Translations under genes and position numbers: made by a program
Notes under the pieces: model-generated
Told to the model about the DNA's origin: nothing
What the model saw: only the letters and a program-made list of their open reading frames with translations
Database searches by the model: none
NCBI GenBank assembly: GCA_020055645.1
Contig: CM034547.1
Location: 32,308,909 to 32,372,908 of the forward strand
Length of the DNA: 64,000 nucleotides
Direction of reading: 5' to 3'
Origin: Tomocerus qinae
Lineage: Eukaryota > Arthropoda > Collembola > Entomobryomorpha > Tomoceridae
Shown here: positions 24,072 to 37,474 of the stretch, in pieces
How positions within the stretch are numbered: the stretch's first letter is position 1
Layout: each line of letters starts with the position of its first letter

Positions 24072-27000
24072 CTATCCCAAAATACATACAATAAAACATT
24101 TTACTGACTATCTCAATATAATGTAAAGACAAAGGATATTCAGTTATATATACTTGTACTTAAGTAGTACACCTATAGATTATACTACTACTACATATAT
24201 ATAAAGTGGTGAAAGTAGTCTTATATTGGTAGGCACTCCCTCTCTCCGGAGTGGTAAATGTGTTTAAGTAGTGTATGCAGTTGGGAGGGAAGGAGTGGGT
24301 AGAGGAGAAATAATACATGTCTCTAATAGAAATACAGCGAGCGTAACGTAGAATATAATCGGAGAAGACATATGGACACTCTTCGTTTCTTTCCTGTCCT
24401 TTCTCTTCCTTTCTATTTCTGAGTGTTAGTCGAGCATGAGAAGATACAGATAACTGCAGACAGAGCAGAAATAGAATGAGGATGTAGTGTATCTATTTTA
24501 TCGAGTGTATTTGGACTATAAGGACAACAACTTACAGTAGGAGATCTACTGACTTAGCGGATGTTTGTACAAATTTCAAAGTGCATACAAGGAAAAAGGA
24601 GTAAGTGCAATGTACACGAGAAGTGAGTGAAATGTGAAAAGATCCTGACTAAAACGATCGCACACACATCTCCAGTTGACTTGACTTATCTCCTCTGCTT
24701 GGGTGTGGATTGAATGAGACTGACTTTACTTGCCTTCGTTAAGGTTCACTTGCTTTCCCTCTAATACTAAACTTGAGGCTTCAGTCCACTTCCATTTTAC
24801 TTAGCTCTTTCTCTCTTTACTTTTCTGTCGTCCTTCCTTGGATCTGTACTATCCTCCCAGATATCGAACTCATACATATGTACCTATCTTGTGCAAACTC
24901 TCATTTTGGCCTTGACGACATTATCTAGTATAGACTCCATTTCAGTTGTAACTCGTTCCATGTAGGCATTCTGTTTGCATTTAATATTTATGTAAATATG
25001 TATCTAGACTCTAGAAAAAGTCTAGGATTTGATATTTGTAGAGGAAAAACGATGCAGAGCTCTGAGTATAGTACAGAATAATTGAGAGTGGGCAAGGACG
25101 AAGTAGGTGAACGTTCCTCAGTGTCATAGGTATACTTAGTAGCTTCGTTCTGTGCTCAGCTTCATTTAGCCTGGAAGGCTTTGTCCTATGTTTGTGTTTA
25201 TATCGCGGCAACAATAAGTCAGGGAAAAGAAAACAAGAGGAAAGATATGGATATTCTGCTGTCTACTTTCTCTATATAGCGACTATCGACGTCCCTACCT
25301 CCTTCAATCCTACATTTACAAAGGAGAAAGCGAGTCTTGCAAAAATATCCTCCTAATATGGACTATTCCTTGGGATATATATTTTTCGCAAAGCTTTCTC
25401 CCTCTCACTCTTTTCTTCGTTGGCTCACTAACATTACTTTGCTTTCCCTCTTCCTTTCTCTTCTGCGGGGCCTTTCTCTTAAACTTTAACTCTTAAGTCT
25501 CGCCTCACGCTTTCACTCACTCTCTATATCTAAAGCTATATATATTACTATGCTTAAAACTCTCTTCTATATAGTATAACCCTGTAGTAGTAGAAATGCA
25601 TGTATATATGTATACTAGTCAACTGATCCGATCCGATTATTGATCCTTTCCAACAAAGCCGCAGCTAAGCTGGAGAAAGCTATATGCTGGACAGCTGAAA
25701 GACGCATAAGTACACACACATACTAATAGTGCTCTGTCTCAAATACATTTCCCTTTCTTTTGTATATAGATAGATGAGATTCTATCTCTATAAGATTTTG
25801 GTTTGGTGCGGTTGAATCCGAGTATCATATCATGTGCAGATACTTTCACTTTAACTCTTGTTCCTTGACTTTCCTTCCTCGGCCCTTTCGTTTGCCTAAG
25901 ACGGGAGTTGAGTTTGTTACTTGAAATTCTTTCAATTTCTTTGGAAGATTTGAAAGTGTGTACTCGGAGCAAGAAGTACATGTTTGTGTAGCTACAGTGA
26001 GGTTTTCGTTGTGGCTTCAGTTCCAAGTGAAAGCAAGGAAAGTCAAGTGAGGAAAGTAGAGTTTCGGATTTGGTTTGGTTTTCTTGAATTTTCTCTCAGG
26101 ATTGGATTGGTCTGAGGGAATGGAGTTGGAAAGGATAGGATTGCTATTTCTATTGCTCTTGCAATGGCAGGGAAGGATGGCAATAAGCAAGAAGTATCCA
26201 AGTAGCAGGGTACTAGTCCTGGATGGATGGCATTGAAATTGCCTTGGCTCTTATAGCTCTCTAACTGCTCCCATCCCATTTTCACTCGTACTTCACTTTA
26301 CCAAAGCGATTTCCTTCCGTACGTGAAATAACAGAAGTAAGGAAACTACAAATAGTAGAGCTATGTGGAAAGTCAGGGAGCAAAAACATAAATTACCTTC
26401 AAAATTCAATATATCGACGAAAGACGAGGAAAACGAGGCAAAAAATTTGAAAAAAGGAGCAGCTGTCGCCTGGTTGTTTTACGTGTTGCCATTTCATGTT
26501 ATATTCTTTTCTCTTTTCTTTATGGCCTAGGCCAATCCAAAAAGAAAGGGAAACATGTAGGACAAGGCAGGGAAAGCCAATCTAAAACTTCTCTACAAAT
26601 TCGCAAAAGAAAGGAAGTAAACATGCTGATTTGAGTAGCGGCTCAATTTACTCCGACTTGTTCAAAATTATTATTTCATCTATATCTTTTTCGACCTTTT
26701 CTGTTAGGAAATACTCCCTGCTGACTCCCATTATGATTAACAAAGACTCTTACAACTATTTCTCTTTGCTTACACTTAAGATTTTATAGGTCCCTGTCAC
26801 ACTTACCTACTTACTTACATAACATCTCAGGATATATATATAGAATACAAGGTAAATAGAAAATAACATGCATATAAAGTATCCATAAAGTAGTCCTTCC
26901 ACTTTATTTACTTACATTACATTAGGGAAAAGGAAGGAGTGTATAGAGTAAACTGAATTCAAGTCTCCTTGCATTAAGCCCTCGTTTAATGCGTCATTTT

Positions 27001-27838
27001 ACATTTGCTTTTACAATTCATAAACGAAAGTACCATAGACACTTCTTTATGATGGATACTAAAATATCCAAACTACTTTCACATAATACACTCCTATGTT
27101 TACCATTGCCTAGCCCAAGAGCACAAGCCTTTGCTTGTAACTCAGTCAATTTTAATCTTTTTACATCGGGCAAACTATGTATGTAAACTACAAGACATTT
27201 TACTGCATTATGTATGTAATGTACTCAAGAAAATGTGCAAAAATACACCTAATAAAGTAGGAATGTAATAAAAGTTAGCGTTTAAACTCTTTGACTGTTT
27301 TCCAGTAATTCAGTCAATCAAAATGCAGTAAATTTAGAAAATAAAAGAAAACAAGGGCACTTAATCATGGACAAATGCTTTTATCACATCAACTTTCATG
27401 TAGAACGAGAATATGAAGGGAGCCCATAATAAATTTACACTGTATGACATGCAGAGGGACCTACTCACCTCCTAATTGTGCCCACACAGTTGTAAGTAGT
27501 AGTAGCTACGTACATTATGCAGATTGTAAAAAGTTAACTTAAACAAGACTACCAAGTTTTTCCGTAGTCCAATTACTTATCTCTACTCTGGCACTACAAA
27601 CATAGATGTGGCATTTAGAACAAGGAGGTAAATCGGGGTACCTTATATCAGAGTTTTGTTCGTATTCGCAAAGATATGGTGGAAATCCGCAAGGAAAATT
27701 GCAAGTAGCTGTAGTTAATATTTGAGTGGCAGATAATAAAGTCGACCGACAAGGCATGATAAGAAGTAATTAGCTCCCACTGTTTGTGACTAGAGAAGGT
27801 GCCCACTTCCAGACATTAAAGGAAAAAGTCAAGTCGAG

Positions 27839-27854
27839 TTGACTCAAGTCAACT
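27839..27854. repeat. 16-bp word TTGACTCAAGTCAACT, copy 1
   Basis: Identical to 31657-31672. The word is nearly self-complementary (AGTTGAC and GTCAACT types) and sits in a stretch of similar GTCAAGTC and CAACTC words. Confidence 0.7.
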
Positions 27855-30800
27855 CAATTCCCAACAAAACAGAACTCAAAGGAAGTCGACCATGAGCCAC
27901 ACTCGCAGTTCCTTCGACATTATTTCCCGTCTAACTAACCTACACTAATACTTTCTACCTGATGTCATGTAGATATGTGACTACCGTCAAGTCTCCTCTA
28001 ACACCTTGGGCACTCTAACCACTACAAATTATTTGTCAATCCTTGAGATCTTATTAAAGTCAACTCGAAAGTTGAAGGAGAGTCTTTGGTACAAGATTTA
28101 CGGTATGGGAGAGACATTAGTGCTCAGGATTAGTAACTGTACCTTAGCTTTATACAGTGCAATGTGAAATATAGCGTAGGAAAAGGGAATTCTCATTGAG
28201 GGAGAAAAAAGAAAACTACGTAGAGAAAAGAAACAAGAGAGGGAAGCCGAAAGCTTGGCAATTCAAGCCAAGAGCCAAAAGAGAACTTTTTAAAAGCTGG
28301 CAAAGGTCTTATCTCCCAAGACTTCAAGTGGGTTTCACTTATGTCATTATATCACCCGAGCAGAACGGCAAAGCACAGCATTACCATCACCATTCTACTT
28401 ACATACATAACGCCTATTCATTCATATGCCCAGGCACCGTTGGCTTTCGCTTGGCTGACACGGCAAGAAGGCAACTTGAGGCAGGACAAATGCAATGCTC
28501 ACCAAAAATAAGTATAACTAGCTAACTAAATAATATAAGACACTTTCACTGCGTAATCTTATAGTTTTAGAGCTATACTATCGTTATGGAACTTGTATCA
28601 TTTGCATATGAAAATTCCTAGTATTTACCTTAGCAGATGTAGGATGGTAAAATTCATAGAGTTGGAAAGAAATATAATATGCCTGAGTGATATACTATAA
28701 AGCATACCTAAGGTACCTATATAGGGAGGTAGAATTCTTTCTTGAAGAAATTGCAATATCAAAAAAGAAAGATATATTCTGCGAGTTTTTCCTTCTGCTT
28801 GCATTCGCACGCTGCTTTTCCGTCCGTTGGTTATCTTTCTTTTCTAAGTAACTCTGACTCACCCTGTTATATTGCTCAATATGCATAATAAGGGTGTATA
28901 GCACTTCCATTGGCTAGAGAATTGGAAGTTACAAGAAAAGTTAAATAAAAAGGAGCTCTATGTACAAGGATAAAAGTACAATAATGCATTTATATGTGTA
29001 ATACACGCCAGGACAAAACTATTAATAAGACTGCTGTTTGGCAAATGGGAAAAATTGTACATTGAAAAGTGAAAAGTTTGGAGGATTCAGGCTGGAGTGG
29101 AGTAACTCAAGCCGTAAGTGACACAGAGAGTAAATGGATCATGAGAAAATTAGAAAAACATGTCATAAGGTTAATTTGCTTAGTGAATTATACTGGCTAC
29201 ATGTGCTAAGCAGATGTCTATCTGCATGCATAACATAGCTAGTTACATTTACAACGCTACACTATCTACCTAAGGTAACTTATCTCCGCAGCTATTTATT
29301 TTAAAGTATACACCACCTACGTAAGGATATTAACGATTCCAAGTTTTATAACATATATCTCTAGATCTTACATGTGAGAGAGACCTTTGCGTTACCTAAA
29401 TACATTTATTTTCTAGTATCTCGCCTGGCATTTCCCTTCTTTTTAACAATTTTTCTGCTTATTACTTTCCAAATGCTTTATACTGGTATTATTATTACGT
29501 GTCTATATACAACTATTGAGCTGGCACACATTTTGCCTACCAAGAGACCTTTTCCTAATGTGAAGCGATGTGTAATAAAATACATACACTTCAAGTAAGC
29601 CCTACTTTCAGCTGGATTCCGTATTGTAGTAGTAGGCTATGATTGATATCGGGCATTTACACCGTGGAACTTGTAGTATTATACCCGGAGAGTCTAACCT
29701 ATAGATAACATATCACTATCACATCTTTAATAACTTGTGCTATGCTCAACTCAGCTGGACTGCCTGAGTTGGGCGTTGCGTTGCGAATTCGGCTCTCCTT
29801 CCACTCCGAGCTCTGTTCAATTCGACTCACATCAGATCAGATACTTTATTTTACACCGAGAACTATAGGTCTCCTGGAGTATAAAGACTTATTACATAAC
29901 AAGAATATAGAGCACATAATAGTTTGCTTGCGGAGTGGCAAAGACTCTAATCTAGTGACATAGATCCTCCAGCAGTTAACTATTGAACATTGTGTGCACT
30001 GCTTGCTTGGTCTAGTCTATTCTCGTCTCTTTACTCTTCGCTGCTCTCCCCGTCTCAACTTTTAATGTCAACTCTATGGAGTGAAGTTACTTGTGAATTT
30101 CTGAATGCAACACATTGAGCCATTTGTGTCGTCTGCATTAAAGGAATCTATTTATTAACCCGACTAACTTTTCACTATCATTGTTTTGCCAAAACATTTT
30201 TATGATGCCAGCCTGATATTTATGGTCCTCTTTATCATAACCCAAATGACACTTCTTCCCTTCAATTTCAACTCGGCTAATGGCATCCACTCACAGTCCA
30301 AATGCTTCATTATTTTTATTTCTGCCAGGAAAAGTATAATTTCCTGATGAGATGAACTCCGAAGACTTACAGATGTATCCACATAAGTTCATATTTCTAA
30401 TACCTAATATGACGTATGCTTCTCCTGAAATGGGTTATAGCTGCCCCAAGGCGAGTAATTTACAGAGATATTTTCCGTTTCAAAAGCATTGTAAAGCATC
30501 TCTGAGCTTTGAACTTTCACTGTGAAATATTGAGGTGGAAATGTGCTGGCTACATTTGCATTACACATGACGTCGACAATGCCTTCATATGAGCAGTTCA
30601 TCTCTTTTGTGCTCCTAGGTGTAATGCGCTCGACTGCACAAAAGAACTAAATGTACATGCACAGAAGGAATTTTAGAGATAACCGACGTAAGTAACACAA
30701 TAATACTCACGAGCTCTAGAGGTATTTACACGGGAAGTGCAGAAAGCATTGTGGTGGAGTTCGTACTACGCAACAAGTCGACTGACTGACTCCGCTGTCT

Positions 30801-31656
30801 ATTTGTCATCGACTTAGAGTTTTACGATATGGCAACTGACAGACTTCTTTATGGAGGTGTAATATTTCTAAAAATGAACTAGAAGTCATACACCAGGTGA
30901 GCTAATGTTTTATAGACATGCTCATTTTCACCAGAATTATTCATTTTTCCTTTCCAACAATAATAAATAACTACAAGGAGCTACGCAAGACATAATAACA
31001 ATTAAAAAGTGAAATTAATGGATCCATTTCCAACGGGGAAAACTTTCTCCATATTCTTAGCTCTTGATTATAATCAAAAGTCAGTGAGTTTAACAACGAA
31101 ATAAGCGTAGTTACCTACTGTAATTTATTGTTAGTTAGTCATTTCTCTGTTTCCCACGTAAAAATCTGTAGAAAAGAGTAAAGACGAATGTAAAGTATAC
31201 AGTGAAAATGAGTAGGTTTCCATATTTTATTGAGCACGGCCCATTTCGTGTATTAATTGCATGCTGTTAGGCCGTCAAACGTATGCAAATGAGTGAAATC
31301 GTGTGTTTATACATGTGTAGAATGGGTAGAATGAGGTCTGGCTACTCAGTCACCCGTCAGGAGGAAGTAGGCGCAACACATAACTGAGCTATTAGTAAAT
31401 GATTAAATGTAAAATAGAATTTGGGCAACATCTGTTCGTAAATGAGCTCAGCTGCCTGTCCCAGTCCTTTTGTGTGTTTCTGCTCATGAGGTTTGTTATC
31501 TCATGTCCACATCGTAAGTCTTTTGACTTATTTTGTCCTTGGCTTCACTCCTCCGTCCTTCTTCCTCGCACACAAAATTCACACGAACACATATACAGCA
31601 ACGAACAAAATGAAATACATTTGTGCATGCATTGAGACCCTGAAAGAAGAACTAGC

Positions 31657-31672
31657 TTGACTCAAGTCAACT
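31657..31672. repeat. 16-bp word TTGACTCAAGTCAACT, copy 2
   Basis: Exact match to 27839-27854 in the same orientation, 3.8 kb away in the same intron, without obvious similarity further out. Confidence 0.7.
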
Positions 31673-32281
31673 AAAGAGAACTCAACTGTCTAAAATCAAG
31701 AAAAGGAAACGAATTCGAAAATCCGAAATGTCTGCTGCATCCGTGTGAGTCAACAGCTTATGAAGTTCCATGACTCAGTTTGTGTATGTGTCTACTGTCA
31801 TGTGTACATAAATGTTTCTTTTACTACATTACAGAACATCAGTAGGTACAATACATACAAACATGCTCATGATGTGTTTTTTGTTTCCTCCAACTCAGGT
31901 TGGAGGGGAAGGAACACGCATAAAGCACGTCATAAAGACGTAAAACTGACACATGGTCCTATCACATCCATCTGCATGTAAAATTGCAAAGGAAAGCAAA
32001 CAAGAACTAACGAAAATATATTAGTTTATAATTACCCCGTTAGTAGTTATGCTCATAATCTAAGAACAGCAAAGACTACAGACTCCATATGCTATTACAT
32101 TACATATGTAATTATGTGCGCTTGAGAAATTGAGGCCAGCACGAACTTAACTAAATGAGTATAATGAGACTCACGGAGTTCAAAGGCATTGTATTCTGTC
32201 AACCTATATACCTACCTTACGCTAAACTTACATTTTCTACATTTCCCAAATAAACCAAACCAAGACAGGTATATTTATGTA

Positions 32282-32590
32282 CAGGGTGGCTCCTCTAAAC
32301 CTCTTCCTATTTCAATAGTAAAATGGCTCTTTTCGCACCTAAAAAACTTGGCGGATTTCTTATCTCACGACACTTACACTTGCCTTTCACTTTGATGGAA
32401 AAGAAAATTTGTAACTTTAAGCTGAACATAAATTTTCACAACCCATCCGCAGGCGCTAAAAGACCTTGTCAACTGCTTTTAAATTATTAAATTTGGACAT
32501 GCTTTAGTAGCTTTAATTTGGTTTTAGGCTTGAACAAGGACAGTTTAATAGGTGATTGCCATGTGCAAGCGTTTTAATGCTCTCACCCTG
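32282..32590. mobile_element. Possible Tc1/mariner-type MITE (309 bp)
   Basis: Begins CAGGGTG and ends CACCCTG, flanked on both sides by TA (32280-32281 and 32591-32592), the target duplicated by Tc1/mariner elements. After the 7-bp perfect inverted repeat and a mismatched block, the inner ends still match at 9 of 13 positions, giving an imperfect repeat of about 24 bp. No transposase is encoded. A TA duplication is weak evidence by itself in AT-rich DNA; the CAGGGTG ends and the inner similarity raise it. Confidence 0.5.
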
Positions 32591-35500
32591 TAGATACGTA
32601 GGCAGTAGTATTAGACTGGTATATTTCGCACAGGTAGCATAGCACAATACATAATGAGAAAGAAAACTGAGCGACTAATATAGAGTCTGTAAAGGAATAT
32701 TTAATAACAAGGTAGCTTAGCTCTGTACCTATGACCGTAGCATTTATAATTACGTAGAGAAAGTTAGTTGCTATTAATTTACTCCATCCTACACAGAGAT
32801 TACTACTGTATATCAAGCATTTAAATGTAATGGAACCTTGGATATAATCATGCATACGTGATAATGAAGAGTAAGCTCTATAGACGGAATAGAATATGCA
32901 TGCAGTATCTATACATTAATAATAGATTTGTTCAGAGCAGCTGCTATTGTGCTGTTATGAATATAAATATATATGATGACCGATTACAGAGCTTTGAAGA
33001 TAATACATAAAGTAAATATAGGGAAGGTGCATTAGATACACAAAGCATAATGAGACGAAATAAATTAAAAAGCAAAGAGGAAGTTTCCCATTTTACCCTT
33101 TACATTCTACGAGAGGAAATAAAGTAACGCAACTCTGCACTTTCTCCTGTGAATTTTCCGCTTCTCGTCCTCAGTCAGTGAGTTAGTTAGGTTATTGTCG
33201 GTAGTTATGCAAATGCCACTTTACTAGCCTTGCCGCATTATATGTTACGCATAAGCATTTGGTGTGTAGCAGTACTGTAGTCTAGTACTATTCTTTAGTT
33301 TATTTGATGGATGTGTTCTGTCTTTTCCTATTTATGAGCCTCAACTTAGGCAACTAAATGTATTCGTGTGTGTAATTCACACTGAACTAATAACTATCCA
33401 TCTCCATTATGAAATTATAGCATATAGAGCTATTTACCATATGTAAGAGTTACCCACGATGGATTCCTTGTGTCTATCCTACCATGGCAAAATTAATGTT
33501 GCTGACTAGAGTGAGTCAAAGCAGGAGAGGCTAGAAATATTATAGTGCCTAAGTAAACAGTGTCCATTGTATAGTTTTTTGAGTTATATACATAACATGT
33601 ATATAATTACTATAATAAGTGCATGCAGTAGTGTGGAGTTAAGGGTCTGTATAATATAGTGGTGAAATGGAGAATATGTCAAGTGAAAGTGTGGCTGGCT
33701 GATGTGAAAGAGAGAATTGGAGTGAAAATCGGTTCCCAAGGGCTCTCCGTGTTTTCTGTGACTACGTGAGTGAATGAAGTGAAAGCGCGTGGAATGCAAT
33801 GCAATGCAGTGCTCTACTTATATAGAGCTAATTTAGGAAGGAGACTGAAGTTAGGTAGCATGAAGAGAGTCGTGTGTTAATAAGTTCTAGGGCAGTGTGT
33901 AGGAACCGTCAAGGAGAGTGCTAAGTTATAGAGTGAGGATATTATGGAATCGGCATGAAGACTGGCATTTATTATTGGTGTGGACAGGACGGCGGGCTGG
34001 AGTTGATTTGACTCCTGGATTGGACATTATGGAAAGCGACAGTTGGTGAGAGCTCCGCTCGCGTCGCATTATATTATTTTGCAGATTGACCATTATTGAT
34101 TATTAATGAGACTTTTTGGCTCGAAATGACAAAGGGTCATTCTTTTATCGTACAGTTATGTCCGCTACGTCAGGTTACGACCCATAAATTACTTTTCTGA
34201 CAATTGAATAGCTTTAGCCCAACTCAAGCCAAACTCCAACTTTTACTCCTATCTAATGTACACAGTCAACTTTTTCACAACCTGTCCTCTTATATGGCGT
34301 CTGTAAACTGCCATGCCACTACCCGCTACCCGCCCAACTGCCCTGTGCCATGCCTTCCCGATGTTATATATAAAATATCATTTATAACCACCAGTCTATA
34401 GTTTAAATGGCATGTGTATACAGTAGCTACTTATACGTATGACTCTCTCCTGTATAGAGCTACTTAACTTGAGTTCCGTTTTTTAGTGTGTCTTGACTTG
34501 GCTTATCCAAACTTGATTCAACAGAGCAGTGAGCTCAACTCGAGCTTCGATTTGAGAGCACTACAAAGAAAGTGCTAAGCCAATGCCAATGTAAGTAGCC
34601 AAAGGCAGGGAACAACACAAGAAAAGAAAAAGGACACAAAAACACACATAGAAGAGAAAATTCAAGGGGAAAGTGACCCAAATACAAAAGAGTTCTAAGT
34701 ACACAGAATAAAGTAAAATACAAGGATAACTACTGACGTATGTACAAACGTATCGTTACACTTATAGAAAACTCTGCTAATGTCCCTCTATAAAATAAAC
34801 TAAAAGTGTGCTCCAATGTGGCCAGAGCTATAAAGCACTAGACATTCTCATTTCACAACCATTCTGTCTTTTATTCCTCCGCATGGCCACATGCATCCAA
34901 TTCATACATTCATAAGACACATCACAAAAACAATCTCTTTACTCTATTATACAGATAGGATGACTGCATAGCACTTGTACAAAATGGACACTCACTCTAC
35001 CAACTGCTACTGCACGCTACTGTTTATTATGACCATCTATTCCACCCATGCACTTTCAGCGACAATTGCACAACACAACGACAGCAATAGGAAGTAGACG
35101 AGAAATTCCATCGTAAAACAGACACAATGAACAGGCAGGAAACTCGACAAAGTCACAAAACAAGACCCTTCGATATTATGATCGTGTTAGTGTCACTCAT
35201 CATGTAATATGCACTATGTATACACACCGTAAACAATAACTGCGCCGTTTATTTGGCTATGCTCCCTAGAGTTTCCTCCCAATGTTTTAGTACTACAATA
35301 TTTAAGATATGTCTATTATGTTATGTTTACCTAAATGTCACTAAAACTGGAACTCATTACCAACAATCAAAATCTTATCGTTTTTAATCTTTTATTATTT
35401 TCCTTTCACCCTACCCTTTGCTTTTCAAAATGTTTGTCATCAGTAAATACGTTTACCCGTACTTCATTTACTCTCCTGTCACAAATGCATAATTGTTACT

Positions 35501-37137
35501 TCCGTGGAATCTTATACAAACAAAGATAATACTAAAACATGGACTCATTTAAAAAACAAAAAGGACACATGAAAGTCAAAAGTGAGGAACTAGACACAAG
35601 TAATCGAAGGAGAATTAGAATTTTATACACAAAGACACGAACAAGGACAGTGACTATTATTTAGGTATCTAATTGTAGTGTACTGTGTACTGTACAAATA
35701 GAGGTTATTGACTAAGGATTTACAATGGTATGAATTTCCTTAAATTTAAACGAGTTTAATTGGAGGGTGGGCCATTAAAGGAATATTAAAGCAAGGCTTA
35801 AAGAGTTGTTCAACAAACATTTGACAAGTACAGAACAGAAACAAACAAAAATAATTGACAGCAAACAAACTGCAAAACATGAATGAAGCTCTGCCTTTGA
35901 ATGGCATTGAAATAATAAGCCGTAAGCAAATAGATTTAAAAATGTAATAACGCTGTTCATTTAAATATGATTGGGGTTACAAAATGAACTATATGGGTAT
36001 AATGGGTTTTGCATGTAGTATTAATCACCAAGTTTTAACGATGACAATTTCAATTGTGGTAGTTAAAGTGGCTAATAATGTTATGATACACCTTATTTGG
36101 AGCTAATGGATTATTAATGTGGATAGGTAGTTACTTAATAGTTGTATTGTAATACGCGTGTGATGTAGGTATTCTAATGGTGGCTGATTGTCACTGCTAC
36201 GACACATGAATACATAAAGAGGGCACATGAGAAAGTAAATGGTGGGATAGTATAAATGGAGACAGAAGGAAGTTTGTATGTGTGCAGTTGTAGAATTGAG
36301 AGTTTGGCACAGTTATAGAGCGGGAGTTGAGGAGGTGTCCCTAGTGTCCCACTCGTCTTGTCTTTTTGGAGAAAATACATTATTGCCGACATAGAAAGGA
36401 GATATCGAGGGAAATAATATATATGACATGTTTAATGTGGATGGGTATAGCATTAGGGATATTAGATAGACACGTAGTACATAATAATAATATTTCGTTG
36501 GAATCCTTTCGTAAGTGCTCTTCGCCTGGGTGTTATCCTAGTCACTGCGATTCACTGTTAGCAACACTATGACTATTTACTTTAAGTTGTGCTATTGCTC
36601 TTTCCCTCTCCGCGCCGTCTATTCAACTCGGTTTTATTAGTTGTATTATTGCGCTCCTTTTATATCCCATATTTAACAATCCTTCTTATAGGGACTTGCT
36701 TTTTCTTTACATTACACGTTCGTTCATAAGAGAGGCTTTGACTTTAGTTTTACTTACACTCGTCAGTGCCATAAAGGGTAGTTCACCTTTTTATAGATAG
36801 GTATATATATTTGCTAATGTTTGCTTTGCTTTAGACTGAGCTTTCCTTTACTTTCCTCGTATCTATTATGTATACCGTAGATTTGGGTTTTGTTAGTGTT
36901 GTTTGTTATGTTATGCTAAAGAGTGACAGGACACTCAAAGCAGGACAGGCACTCCATTGTGTCTGTCCGTAGTAGGAAGAAACATCTTGTGCATGAAGAA
37001 AGAGGCAAGTGAATTCCCTACATACATATAGATGATGTATATGCAAGTCGGGCCGGCAGAATGAAATGTATGTGCATAAATACCAGGAATACAGATATAG
37101 AGAGAGACTATAGATTGCATTAGAGCTAGGTACTTAC

Positions 37138-37249
37138 CATTGCCATTATTCTGATGACGGTCGTCAGACTCATAACCACAATAGGAAATGGGTATGGCAA
37201 AGATGAGAAAAGTCCATGGTGGATAATAATAATGAGAAGATGCTCTCAT
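37138..37249 (-). CDS. dpr: Dpr coding exon 1: signal peptide
   Basis: Encodes 37 residues plus one base of the next codon. A short N-terminal region with Arg2 is followed by a hydrophobic core (WTFLIFAIPISYC, residues 12-24), then an acidic and Asn/Gly-rich stretch, as expected for a secreted precursor. The donor is GTAAGTA and leaves phase 1; adding the G to the GA that opens the next exon makes a Gly codon, so the frame runs into the Ig1 exon without a break. The start has an A at position -3 and no other ATG lies in the roughly 220 bp upstream. The assignment rests on position, strand, phase and signal-peptide character, because this part of Dpr proteins is not conserved. Another signal exon elsewhere remains possible. 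Confidence 0.6.
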
Positions 37250-37474
37250 CTTTTCTTGTGTCGACTCTCTCGACTCGCCTCCCTATCTTCTTGTTTTCTA
37301 TAAGTAAATTGGGATGGGTACGTATCTTTCCTCTTCCGCTCTTTTCTTCTCAGAGTGGATGGAAGATGGAACAAAGCGGAATCTTGTCCTCGACGATTAT
37401 ATTAGTGTATGTAAAAGAGTCCACAGATCTACACGGTGATACTCCCGTGCAGATAAGATTCGTCTACTAGGATC
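37250..37474 (-). other. Candidate 5' untranslated sequence of the Dpr gene
   Basis: Minus-strand sequence between the possible TATA/octamer pair and the exon 1 start codon. It contains no ATG on that strand, although three or more would be expected by chance in about 220 nt, which fits a scanned leader. It is purine-rich on the minus strand next to the start codon. Confidence 0.25.

Larger units (their letters stand above)
24072..37137 (-). other. Dpr intron 1 (about 13.1 kb)
   Basis: Phase-1 intron between the signal-peptide exon and the first Ig1 exon. It is AT-rich with many short purine/pyrimidine-biased tracts. I see one small inverted-repeat element at 32282-32590 and a 16-bp word shared between 27839 and 31657. 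Open frames of 60-110 codons occur (for example 28196-28525 plus, 30404-30601 minus, 27539-27757 minus) but none resembles a known protein. No nested gene is identified. The intron limits depend on exon 1 being correct. Confidence 0.6.
2138..37249 (-). other. dpr: Dpr-family Ig gene, whole span (six coding exons)
   Basis: Dpr proteins are neuronal cell-surface molecules with two Ig domains; their first domain binds the first domain of DIP partners to match synaptic partners. The joined exons give about 304 residues: signal peptide (about 1-24), Gly/Asn-rich linker, Ig1 (about 52-155, Cys75, Trp87, Cys135), Ig2 (about 160-252, Cys177, Trp192, Cys238), and a C-terminal hydrophobic segment (about 285-297). 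Ig1 carries the family signatures GPYFD, LGNKSVSWIRK, WTLQIKY and YYECQISTEPK. Sequons are at Asn62, Asn82 and Asn235. All five junctions are GT-AG and phase-consistent (1, 0, 2, 0, 1). The length fits the family. Family membership is very secure; which of the many paralogues it is cannot be decided by eye. Extra 5' untranslated exons further right are possible. Confidence 0.93.

Noticed and set aside
27539..27757. Cys-rich minus-strand frame (CNFPCGFPPYLC) as a small secreted peptide.
   Set aside because: No signal peptide, no known cysteine pattern, and a length common by chance.
30200..30382. Minus-strand frame containing AEIKIMKHL, like the C-helix of receptor tyrosine kinases.
   Set aside because: No glycine loop or VAVK lysine lies upstream (a stop closes the frame), nothing kinase-like follows, and a nine-residue likeness among about a hundred chance frames is expected.
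30404..30632. Minus-strand frame of about 75 codons preceded by a good acceptor (TTCTTTTGTGCAG) inside Dpr intron 1.
   Set aside because: It reads smoothly but resembles no known domain, ends at a stop without a partner exon, and its length is at chance level.
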